Shown piece by piece: positions 54,116-64,000 of a DNA stretch of 64,000 nucleotides. The position numbers and the translations under genes are program-made. This DNA is from Culex pipiens pallens (lineage: Eukaryota; Arthropoda; Insecta; Diptera; Culicidae), in contig NC_068938.1 of NCBI RefSeq assembly GCF_016801865.2, forward strand, positions 77,155,316 through 77,219,315, in the 5' to 3' direction. The notes under the pieces were generated by a model. That model did no database searches. It worked only from the letters and a program-made list of their open reading frames with translations, and had not been told where the DNA came from. How positions within the stretch are numbered: position 1 is the first letter of the stretch; each line of letters begins with the position of its first letter.

Positions 54116-57100
54116 TTACTTTTTAATCTCATCCTTTTCAAAAACGTTCCCCAAAAGATCCTCAATTATTTCCGTCGCCATCTGACCACCATCTTCTTCG
54201 ACGCTAACGCTTCCTGCAATACCATCAGTCCCTTCATCCTCCGGTATCTCCTCAACTTCATTCTCCGACATGACGGACATATCGACGACGTTGCTCAAAA
54301 TGTCCCCAATGATGACCTGCCCTTCACTGCGCGTCTCCAAATCGGGAGCACCGTCGTCTGCTTCCTCCGTCGGTTCTTCGAGCTTTGGTTCCGCTTCCCG
54401 TTCCTCGGACTGTTGCCGCAGCACCTCCATAACCTCCTCTGGAACCGAATCCAACGGTTTGAACTCCTGCACGGACTGCGCAAATATCGTCTCGTGAGCT
54501 TCCGCAAGCAGCGGCTTCTGCTTCTGCTTGATGCTTTCGCGGGCAAGCCGTCGGAACGCGTCCGGCATCATCATCTCGTCCAGCAGGTAGGACGCGATCG
54601 TGCCTTGGCTTTGCTGGACCGGTTCCTCCTCTTGGGAGGAGATGCGCTTGTCCGCCTCCGAGTCGAACCGTTTGACCAGGTCGTGGATTTTAGAGCGAGT
54701 TTCGCTCAGACTGTCCTCGTCCGCTTTTTCTAGCAGGGCGTTTTCCAAGTAGATCGCCAGCTCCTCGTTGTCTTGGTACTTCATTTCGGAGATGTGACGC
54801 GTTTCGCGAGCTTCCCGGAAGTAGCGTTCTTGCTCGGTTAGCATGTAGAACGCTTGGGTGTTGCGTTCGTTCTGGAGACGGGTAAGTTCTCGCTCTAGGG
54901 TGGACATCAGCGAGCTCATCTGGGCGTGGGTTGAGTTCTCGATGAATTCGTCGAGGAGTTGCTCGTTACGCAGAATGTGGAGGTACTTTTCGCGTACACT
55001 TCCGGTTTTGATGGGAGCGATCGGGAAGAACTCTTCAACGACCGGGAGTCGGTGGGTAGCGATCAGGTCTTCCACGAGGTCACGGTCGGCGGCGTAGTCC
55101 TTGTGGATCATTTCCTGGGTGGCACGTCCGCGTAGGAGTTTTTGAAGTAGGACAGCTTGCTGGTACAGGTTGTCGTCCTCACGTTCCTCGCTGACCCTGG
55201 GCGGAGAAGTGATGATGCTTTCGGTTGGTGAGGATACCACAATTAGGCATTCTGGTACCGCCGGTTTGGTCTCCTTCTTGTGACGGAAGTGCTGAAATGG
55301 ACAATCTTATTATGAATCATCTAGAGATTTGAACAACTGTGAATACCTTCAGAGAATCATACAACTTTCGTAGGAAGTGATCGGACCAGAACCCTTTCTG
55401 GAACTCACGACACACTTCCTTAGGTTTCCATAGCTCGGGACGCTGATTGTTGACGTCCTTCAGCTTGTGCGTAACCGTGATCTTACGTTCTAGCTTCGTT
55501 AGACTGAAATAACAGGTGTAGAGTTATGAGTTATTCCAAGTGTAAAACCAACACATAAAATGAGTAAAGCAAGTTCAGCGTGTAGGCGAAGAGATCTGTC
55601 AAACGAACGAACGAAGAGGAGCGAGAGAGGAGATGTCAATTGGCAGTTGAGATTGGATTGTGGCATGGAGCGGACGTTTAGAACGGAGTGAAGATTCTAC
55701 AATTGGCGCAGCCGGTACGATCAATTAGTTTGTTCTGGTGATTTTTTTTTTGCTTTTGCGATTGGTAAGTTAGTGGATGACCTAGGACATGTTTTGATCC
55801 TGGTGAGGAGGAAAACATGGTAAAGGCGCAAAAGGATAAGAGTGTCGAGGCCGATTGATTTGTTTTGTTGATGTTTATTTTGCTGTTTGAGAGTAAACAA
55901 AAGAGCGGGACCGGTTGAAGCCCGAAGCGCCACATAAACAAAAGAGCGGGACCGGTTGAAGCCCGAAGCGCCACATAAGCAAAAGAGCGGGACCGGTTGA
56001 AGCCCGAAGCGCCACATAAATAAAAGAGCGGGACCGGTTGAAGCCCGAAGCGCCACATGAACAAAAGAGCGGGACCGGTTGAAGCCCGAAGCGCCACATA
56101 AACAAAAGAGCGGGACCGGTTGAAGCCCGAAGCGCCACATAAACAAAAGAGCGGAACCGGATGAAGCCCGAAGCGCCACTGAAAACAAAAGAGCGGGACC
56201 GGTTGAAGCCCGAAGCGCCAAGTCAAAGAAGGAGTGGTTCGGTCATTTTAGCCAGACAGGAGCGAGATCGGTTGAAGGCCGAAGGGACAGACAGTGGAAA
56301 AGATGCAGTACATATGTTGATGAATTGTTTGCAGCTTTGAAAGTTGCACGTGGAGAGGCTGAAGAAAGTATCCGCTGATTAGGTCTCTGGTTGGGATTCC
56401 CAACTATTGATATGTGAAAGAATTTAAAGATGGTGTGACCGATGGCCGCATATCGAATAAGGAGTGTATTTCGTCCGGAGGAGGAAATGCTTGGGTTGAC
56501 TTTCGCAAACAGTGCTAGAGGTTTGACAGCTTGACATTTGAGGTGGTGTGACATGTGATTGAATTGTTCTGACTTGAAACATGGAAAACATTGCTGACGT
56601 TAAAGCGGGGCACAAGGTGAAGCTACTCAGAGAAGCTTTTGATTTGGTTTCCAGGATGATTCGTTCTCAGCGCGAGTTTCTATTCCGTTAAACTACTGGC
56701 TGTTCTTTGCCTTTAATTAACGAACTTGGCTGAATGTGTGCGTGATGCAGCATACTTAAAGTGGCTCTGATAGTTGCGCCAAGAGAAGTTGAATAAGTGA
56801 TTAAGCAGATTGTGCTGACTTGATGGAGTCAACCTGATTAGCAAGATTGTGAAAGAGTTCGGGTTGGATTGCGGTTGACTTCGGTTTTGTTTGTAACTAA
56901 AGGCAGACCTTATTTGTTTGTATGTGAGTTCATATAGAATATATGAATGACTTTTGTGTGGTGGTCGTGAAATTTGTAGATTGTCAGTGAGACAAAGGAC
57001 ACGGAAGGTTTCGATAAATTGACGGTGTTTCCTAAACCCATTCAGGCATGTTTTTGAAGTTGCTTCAAGTGAAACTTGCGTTGACAGACGGAGGACTTTG

Positions 57101-60021
57101 TAGTGAAACAAAGTTTGGATACGGCCCGTCGAGGATGAATGTGTCAGTTATTGACAAATTTAGTTGAAGAGCGGGGCTTCTCGAGGAATGGCTGAGGACG
57201 GTTTATGTTAATTTTTGTCTTGTCCCGTGAAGGGGAAAGGAGCGTCCAACACCTATATGCTATGATGTGTCAGCATAGAAATGCGCATCCGGTAAGTTCG
57301 ATAAACCATGAAGAAGACAGTTGACAGCATGTGAAGGTGAAGTGGAGAAGTTTTGATTGTATCTCAGAAGAAGTTCCCATCAGGTATTATGTAGATTGAG
57401 CGTTGGTGAATGCGGTCAGCGAAAGGAATGATTGATAAGAGCCTCTGTATTTAGGGAGTAGGTCTTAAAAGGCGAGTTGACTCGTGAGCAGGAGTAGACA
57501 GCTTGAAATGTCAGAAAATGGAAGGACGAAAAGGGTGTTGATTAAACCAGGAGGCTTTTGTTGTTGTTCTGCGCGCATATGCATATGCTATCTTGTAATA
57601 GCTGTTTGCGCTTTCGTTGTACTCTTTTATTGGTTATTTTGCTTCTCATGGAAGAGAGAAAAGATATGAGATGTAAGAAGAGTAGAAACTAGCGTTGGCT
57701 GGTGGTGCCTAAAATACTAAACCTTGGATTGGATTACCGATGAATGAATATAATAGCATTTTAGTCAAATGCAGAAGAATCAGATGTATTGTGATTTAGA
57801 GATCAACAATCAACAATGCAGGCACAAGATTATAGAAGTACATGGTTCAGCTGTGATGCAGTTATTTCCTGAGATATTTCCTCATTTGAGAGTAGGTAGT
57901 CTTGATAAAGAAGTTTCTTTGGCTTGGTTAAGGGATATTATATTGCACTTATGTAACGTCTTGTATTTATGCAAGACGGATAGAATGTTGAACTGCCTTA
58001 TTTAGTTTTTCGGAAGTGCGACGGTTCACTATGTTTCTGACTCGTGACAAAATCTTTCAACAGACGCATTTTGGAAGAGATGTTCAATAAGCAAATTTAG
58101 TTCAGGTTGATGCCTGTCAAGAATGTATTGGAGTTGTAAGTAAATCTTTCCCTGCTCCTGAGGGGAACACCCGTGAAGAGTATCGGGGCCGGCATTTACA
58201 AAGCGGATTCAGTGACAGTTTATAAATTAACTTAATGTTATAATGTAAAGGATAATGTTAACATTCCATAGGTTGTCTTCCTAAGGTGTCGTGATAAGGT
58301 CCAGTTTGTAATGATACACTACATTCACTTTACTAAGCAAAAATCCAGAAGGGACAAGATTGGTCCGAGCCGAGATTTGAACCCCGATCTACCGCTTATC
58401 ACTTGACTACGTGGCTCGGTCTGTATTGGAGTTGCTTCAAATTGAAAATGAGTGAGAGGGTTTGGTTAAGATGAGGGGCAGTAGTTTTGATAATTATAGC
58501 ATTCGATTTGAATTGAAAGTTGCCGTTAGGATTCTTCATGAGTATTTTGGTATTTTGAGTATTGTGAGTATTTTGGTTATTTTGGGACTAAACAATCTTT
58601 AGTTATTTAAAGTGTTAAAAGTTGTGGAAATTAAGTTAGATAAGTATTTTTTTTACTCAACAAATATGTGGTTGTAAGACTTTGTTAATAAATGTTGAAT
58701 CAGAGGGAGTATTTTTTCACGTTTATTTTCGTCGGACAAGGAGAGAGATGTAGAGTTATGAGTTATTCCAAGTGTAAAACCAACACATAAAATGAGTAAA
58801 GCAAGTTCAGCGTGTAGGCGAAGAGATCTGTCAAACGAACGAACGAAGAGGAGCGAGAGAGGAGATGTCAATTGGCAGTTGAGATTGGATTGTGGCATGG
58901 AGCGGACGTTTAGAACGGAGTGAAGATTCTACAACAGGATTCTTAAGTTTTGTAATATATTATAATATATATCTTATAAGACCATAAACATCAACTTACC
59001 CGACTTCGATCAGGTTGGGATCGTAGTTGTACGACTTTTTGCACACCTTTTTGGTGACAACCGTCGTAACGTCCTCCGCTTTCGGAACAAGCGGCGATCG
59101 GAACTTGTTGGCCTTCGAGTCGTTTCGTTTCTTCTCCAGCTTGCGCATTTCTCGCTCGTACTTGATCCTCAGCTTCTCCATAGCTTTGTTACGCTGCTCG
59201 TTGATGCGATTCTTGGTGTTCTCCATCTTGCACTCCGTGGCCTGGCGCGTGTCCCGCTCTCGTTTACCCATGATCTTTGCAACCAGCTGGAGTCGCAGCA
59301 TCTGGTATCGATCGATTTGACGCTCCCGGGCGACCCATTCTTCCCACTCGAAGATCTGCAGCGTTAGCTTTTGCTGGGCCCACTCATCAGCGGAGTCGCA
59401 ACTCCCCAGTGCGTACTCCCAGTTCCGTTTTTTGCGAGCTCGTTCGACGATCTCAACCTCGTTGATCCCGGGATACTGCGTGTGCTGCAGCATCTCCGCA
59501 ACGTACACGATCTCTGCCGTTCCAAAGTCGGCGTCCTTCAGCACAGCCGTTGGCATCCAGGGTTGCGTTTGGGCCGATGATTCCCGGTAAACCGTTTGCG
59601 ACGCCGCATCTTTAACCCGCGGTTCCGCCGACTGGTCACAGTGGCAAAACTCCTCAACACTGTCTCCGCTCATCTTTAGGATTGTCCCAGTTTCCCCTGC
59701 CGTCGGATGGCAGAAGAACTTGGACCGTTCAGTGCCCAAAATGCGCGACACATCCGGAATGGCAGCAGACTTACTTGAGTTGACCTGCACTTCCGGGTAG
59801 TACGGCAGAGGATTCCGATGCATTACGTAATGGTTCCGGGTCATCCGCGGTAGCTCGCTGAACATGGTTTGGTACACCGGGAAGATTCCGATCGGGGCGG
59901 AACGGCTAAGCGCGGCATTGTTGGCTCGACAGACGTCCTTTCGGTCGGAGGCCACAAACAACGGATCGTAGATGTGGTCGAAAACGCGCGACGGGCCGAC
60001 AATGTGGCTTCGGTAGGTCAT
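54116..60021 (-). CDS. CFAP91: Cilia- and flagella-associated protein 91 (CFAP91/MAATS1)
   Basis: Structural protein at the base of axonemal radial spokes (calmodulin- and spoke-associated complex), needed for motile flagella; in a mosquito, sperm is the expected site. Exons on minus: 60021-59000, 55503-55347 and 55291-54116; 784 aa, close to the human length. Exon 1 starts MTYRSHIVGPSRVFDHIYDP (conserved VFDxxYDPxF) and carries the family core: SQTVYRESSAQTQPW, EVEIVERARKKRNWE and a coiled coil rich in REMRKLEKKR. Exon 2: LTKLERKITVTHKLKDVNNQ. Exon 3: AVLLQKLLRGRATQEMIHKD (IQ-like) and coiled coils with an acidic tail. Splice phases agree (2, then 0). Intron 2 is 55 nt; intron 1 was about 74 nt before a 3.4-kb LTR element inserted. 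Confidence 0.93.
55895..56221. repeat. Tandem array, 41-bp unit, 8 copies
   Basis: The unit contains AGAGCGGGACCGGTTGAAGC and CCGAAGCGCCACATAAACA; a degenerate ninth copy lies at about 56250-56290. It lies in the LTR element shortly after the primer-binding site. Because 41 is not a multiple of 3 and no frame has a stop on minus, it produces spurious overlapping minus ORFs. Confidence 0.9.
57484..58013 (+). other. Two short ORFs inside the LTR element, function unknown
   Basis: 57484-57669 (61 aa in the open frame; an internal Met is in MSENGRTKRVL) has a strongly hydrophobic stretch (CYLVIAVCAFVVLFYWLFCF) followed by a basic end, so it could be a membrane peptide. 57769-58005 (78 aa) starts MQKNQMYCDLEINN. 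Neither resembles gag or pol. They may be remnants of a third ORF or chance. Confidence 0.25.
58147..58421 (-). mobile_element. tRNA-headed SINE (275 bp) nested in the LTR element
   Basis: On minus the head reads GACCGAGCCACGTAGTCAAG with B box GGTTCAAATCT. Flanked by the perfect 13-bp duplication TGTATTGGAGTTG at 58134-58146 and 58422-58434. Confidence 0.75.
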
Positions 60022-61158
60022 TTCGGGTGTTACGGAATTCGGAACGGAATTTGAGTGACTTTTTGGGGCGACGGAATGTGGAAAATTTAGGATTCAATCG
60101 ATATCAAACAAACAACGTAGGCCTTGTTGTTAGTGGTGATGGTTTCGAGTGGAAACGAAACACGTGGTGTAGGAGCAACACGTGGTCCTGTACACGTGTA
60201 ATGTTACTTGTTGATAGAATTATTCAAACAAATATCTACAAGTTGTCTTTAAGCCAAACAAAAATCTACAAGTGGTTTCTAAGAATTGTAAACCAAGAAG
60301 TAGTGCGCAAGTTCCGGAAGTGATCAGCAATTCTTTTTTCAATAAAGTAAGGAAAGTTAAACTGCATTTTTTATCATTTCAACTTTATGTGTCAAACTAC
60401 ACTTTCCCTAAACTACAAGACAAGATTTATAGAAATTTTATGATTGTGGAGTATGGATTCTCAACAAAAAGTGATCATTTTTTGTATGATTTGTGCTTAT
60501 CAAATTAGAAGTTAGAAGAATTTATTGGCTGAAAATTTCCCGTTTCACGGGAAATTAGTAACCCCGGGAAATTGGACACTCTTATCGCAACATAAGTTCC
60601 CGAGATGGTGATCAAAAAATGAGGACTGATTGAGCCACACTGAGAAAATCTATTTTTTTTTGTTTTTTAAATCATTTTCAGGTTTGCCACATTTTTCCAA
60701 AAATCATAACTTTGTCAAAGAGACCCTGTTTTTCTTGGAATCTTTTGAAAAGATGGCATTTTATGTCTCCTGAAACATACCATAAAATTAAAAAAAAAAC
60801 TTTTTATCTTGCAAAATGGCCTCTTTTGCCACATGAATAGTTAATTTTAAAAAATATAACTGTGTTACCAAAATCGTCAACACTATTTTTGATTCTACTG
60901 TAATTTTTAGAAATTTGATAATATATAATTCACGGACCTGCTAATAGGATATCTATCCGCGTAATGATCCAGTTCAAACATGGAAATTTAAAAAATTGCT
61001 ATGATTTTTGAATGAACAATTTTATTTATTTTAACTAAATATTTAGAAAAGTATTGCGCTTTACAATGCAAAGACCAACCATCACTTTATTCCTTACCGG
61101 TATTTAAGGCAAGAATTGAACCTGCCCTGTATCAACATTTGCACCACTTACTGTAGCA
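60022..61158. other. CFAP91 upstream region and intergenic DNA
   Basis: Should contain the CFAP91 promoter on minus. 60531-60590 is a CCCGGGAAATT-type repeat. 61086-61091 is an AATAAA on minus, fitting as poly(A) signal for the terminal exon just upstream on that strand. Confidence 0.4.
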
Positions 61159-61240
61159 CTAAGTACTTTTCACGCGATAATGGTTCGTGTCAAGGGTGTA
61201 AAGCTCGTCGATACTTTTCTTCACTTGCTCATGCTGATAC
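61159..61240 (-). CDS. Likely terminal coding exon of an unidentified minus-strand gene
   Basis: On minus, a strong acceptor (CGCTTTCCTTAG) ends at 61241 and is followed by an open frame that reads YQHEQVKKSIDELYTLDTNH then YRVKST and a stop at 61159. AATAAA follows 68 nt after the stop (61091-61086). A branch-point-like GCTAAAAT lies upstream. The preceding exons were not found within the window and may lie beyond 64000. The protein was not recognised; the segment is hydrophilic and probably helical. Confidence 0.45.
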
Positions 61241-64000
61241 CTAAGGAAAGCGAAACTGATATTATTTTAGCATAAAATTGCTTCAAATATCGTATCGTTC
61301 TAAATTAAATAAATTGCACATTTTAATCACCTCCCCCGAGCGCTGATTACGGCTCAGAAAAAAACTTCATCACAAAAACTTTTATTTTCCACCGCAAGTT
61401 TTCACAAAAGGAAAAGTTTCGTTCGCCTTTGAGTTTTTTTCCCTCTCTCGCAGCAATTTTTACCCACTTTTCGAGAAGCTCTCGAAAAGTTGACAATAAA
61501 CTGCTTTTCCAGTCGACAGAGCACGCTATTTACGAGCGGCCAGTGCCTCGGTTCTGGTCGGGTTTTAAGTGGATTATTGGAATCCTTACTTTGTACCCAG
61601 CAATGAAGGCTGGCAGAAGCTCGAAAAGCTTTTGCCCGGAGAAGCCTGGCAAAAAGCGGATTACCAAGCTTGTTGTAAAAGGCTCTTTTCCGCACACACT
61701 TTCCCCCTTCAAAATGGTCAAACTTTTTGCTCATAATTCTACTTTGGCTATTATTTGAGTTGCTGCTGCTTGTCGGATTAGATAAATTAACGCGAAAGTT
61801 GCCAATGAAGTAATTGTGTCCGCATCGCAGCTGTGGTGATCAAGGGGGTGGGAAAATTGAGGGGTCGTTTTTCCAACCGTGTTGTTATCCTTTTGTCACA
61901 ATGTAAGACCTCTACGCGTTATCGACGACCCTGAGAGTTGGTGAGGTGAGGTTGTTTTACGACTTTATGGGGTTTGCGACTTTACGACCGTGAAGCCGCA
62001 CAATTTAATCACATTGACTAGAGCGACAAAAGAGTATTTACAGGAAGTGGCAGCAGAGGCTAGAAATGTAAAGATGAAAAAGTGAGTGCGATAACGCTTT
62101 TAATGGGTTTCGGGAAGGTTGGAAAGGTTATTTGCAAGATTGAAGAGATTAAAATTTGGTGAATAATTTTGTGAAAAAAAATCAACAAACCACTTTGTCT
62201 CGATCTAGGCAAACGCAATCATCACTCTCTGGTCGGTATCTCCGCGTCAATGGGGATGGTCAGTTGTTTGTTTAGGATTTTAAAAAGGCCATTTTTGCGT
62301 GCTTTCTCTGATTTGAATTTATAGCTTTACGAGGTGGCGTAAAAAAGGGGTTTGCTTATTGCCACTTGGTTCGGGGTGAAATTTTATTCCATGGTGCAAT
62401 GAAAATTTATTAGCATTTTGCTTTTTACTGCCATAATTTATCGTTTTTTCTGGTGTAGATTGGTTAACGTTTGCGGATGAATGCTGAGATGATACTAAAA
62501 TCTTAAATTGTTACCGCTTCGACGTTTTATAAATCCATTTTAGCAATGCCCAATATGAATTTTCAATCATTTTTCTGATTTCTATTCTCGTTACAAACCA
62601 AACTTCAAATATTACATTAAGGCGTCATCCATAAAGTATGTCACGCAAAAATCGGCCAAAATTAACCCCCCCTCCCCCCTATGTCACACTTTGTCACAAA
62701 AGGTTGAACCCCCCTTCAAAAAGTACGTCACATTTTGTCAGACCCCCCCCCACCTTGTTTCGATTGGATTTTTATGCTTTTTATATGTTTAAACTCTCAA
62801 AATTTTTGTATTTTTGGCAATTTTAATATGAAAAAAAGTTATCTAATTATTCATTTTTTAGAAATTAACAACAGTTTTGTATTTTTTTAAAAATTAGAAG
62901 ACCTGGTATATTAAAGTATTAAAGATCTTGAAAACTGTTTTTTACAGCTTTGTATCTAATAAGTTCAAACTATTTATAGCAGTTTTCTTTTGAACACCCT
63001 GCTTTCAAAATTATTATTATCAATCAAGAATAAGCAAAATATTGAAGTTCCAGCTGAAAAAAAAATGTGACTATATTATAAATTATAATGTGATACCGTC
63101 ATCAGGGGTGACATTGGGTCTGGGGTGAGTTTGGGTCATACAAAAGTGCAGAAATTTGTATGACTAGAGGATGACGAGCGGGAATTCCCGGGAAAAATTT
63201 CCCGGGAAATCGACCATTTTTGGACCTCTCGATTCTCGGGAAATGAGGTCAAGACTCCCGGGAAATTTTAATTTTATAAATATTGAAGCAAAATTATATA
63301 AACTAATCAGAAAAATGTTTGTAAAATTCGAAATTATTTAGAACATTGCATATTCAACGTAAGATGCTCAAGTTCGAATAAACCAAATTCATCTCTAAAT
63401 TTTAACTTAATCAAAAATTCCACTAACTATAATTGAGCGAACCCAAAATAATGTGGACCCCAAAATATACCTTAAAGTATACTAGCAGTTAGACCCCAAA
63501 AAGGAAATGTAATGTTTATTTTTTATTTATTATTTTTAAGAGGGAAAAGCCTTTTCAAGATAAGTATAATTTCCATATCTTCTTCAAGCATAGCAATCCA
63601 CATAATCTAGTTGTTTTTAATTCTTAGTAAGGTAATTTAATTTTTTGATGTCAACAAGTCATTATGTGTTTCGCTTCAACCTCAATATAAAATTATATTT
63701 TGGAAGAAAAATCTTCTGGCAATCTTTGTAAAGCTAAGGTCCGCCAAATATGAACATTCGGGTTTTCCTGATTACTATTTCTTCAATGAATATTTACAGT
63801 TGACCTTGAAAAGGAAAAAACAACTTTAAATTGTTGTTTTGAGTGGTTATTTATCATATTGCAAAAGTCCCGATACTGGGAAATTATACATTAGCTATTT
63901 TTTTACTTGACAACTTTTGAAAAATCATTCAGTGCGAATTAAGATTCGTAAACATTTTAAAATACAATTTTGATTCCCAAAAAGCTCAAGAAACGATCTT
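61241..64000. other. Presumed intron or intergenic DNA with dispersed repeats
   Basis: 61330-61760 is less AT-rich, with TTTCGAGAAGCTCTCGAAAAG inverted words; its minus (110 aa) and plus (109 aa) frames have no domain. 62620-62755 is a repeat starting GCGTCATCCATAAAGTATGT with C-runs and a second TACGTCACATTTTGTC. 63095-63265 has 'ggggtgacattgggtctggggtgag' followed by a TTCCCGGGAAA palindrome cluster. No exon was recognised. Confidence 0.4.

Larger units (their letters stand above)
55517..58933 (+). mobile_element. Non-autonomous LTR retrotransposon (LARD type) in CFAP91 intron 1
   Basis: Identical 185-bp LTRs (TGTAGAGTTATG...GATTCTACA) at 55517-55701 and 58749-58933; target duplication ACAGG at 55512-55516 and 58934-58938. 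PBS-like TTGGCGCAGCCGG follows the 5' LTR, and a polypurine tract GGACAAGGAGAGAGA precedes the 3' LTR. The 3-kb interior has no gag or pol, but it has an eight-copy 41-bp array and a nested SINE. Inserted antisense to CFAP91. Identical LTRs mean a recent insertion. Confidence 0.92.

Noticed and set aside
55678..56226. Minus-strand ORFs of 166-182 aa over 55.7-56.2 kb
   Set aside because: Translation of the 41-bp tandem array inside the LTR element in successive frames.
55895..56290. CRISPR-like regular repeats
   Set aside because: Units are contiguous with no unique spacers, and the genome is eukaryotic.
61402..61758. 110-aa minus and 109-aa plus overlapping ORFs
   Set aside because: Mutually overlapping antisense frames without domains or splice support; the region is more likely intronic.

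Overview
The window looks like a transposon-rich dipteran genome, most likely a culicine mosquito of the Culex type. Protein genes have tiny 54-76 nt introns. tRNA-headed SINEs, including one resembling the Culex Twin family, are frequent. Jockey, Penelope, gypsy-like LTR, hAT, Transib-like and PIF-like elements are nested in each other. The species call is inference from repeat style and protein families; no database was searched.

Left third (1-20 kb): no confirmed host coding gene. It holds a possible tiny spliced transcript (365-650), a composite SINE (1521-1940), an apparently intact Jockey-clade LINE with a perfect 12-bp target duplication (4188-8502), a possible first exon and promoter of a minus-strand gene (9534-9902), and many foldback/MITE elements. 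One of these (15485-16388) has Transib/RAG-like CACAGTG termini and a 5-bp duplication.

Middle (20-29 kb): two housekeeping genes on the plus strand. The first is AAGAB/p34 (adaptor-complex assembly factor; 20618-21411, with a frameshift). The second is mitochondrial elongation factor Ts (exons 21717-22302 and 28732-29099). The 6.4-kb EF-Ts intron carries an 859-bp array of a 7-bp unit and a 2.5-kb hAT-like element lying inside an older inverted-repeat element.

Right half (29-54 kb): a cluster of seven Ninjurin-family genes, two on minus (29.2 and 38.8 kb) and five on plus (40.8, 44.3, 45.2, 51.5 and 52.3 kb). All share an amphipathic-helix/TM1 exon, one phase-0 intron after TM1, and a short TM2 exon. 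This is the most interesting host feature: a local expansion of a family whose mammalian member NINJ1 ruptures plasma membranes. A gag-protease-only LTR element, an intact Penelope-like element and several MITEs have inserted between the copies.

Right end (54-64 kb): CFAP91 (MAATS1), a flagellar radial-spoke base protein, on the minus strand in three exons. Its first intron was invaded by a 3.4-kb non-autonomous LTR element (identical 185-bp LTRs, ACAGG duplication) inserted 8 bp from the splice acceptor. Upstream lies the likely terminal exon of another minus-strand gene (61159-61240), then non-coding, repeat-rich DNA to the end.
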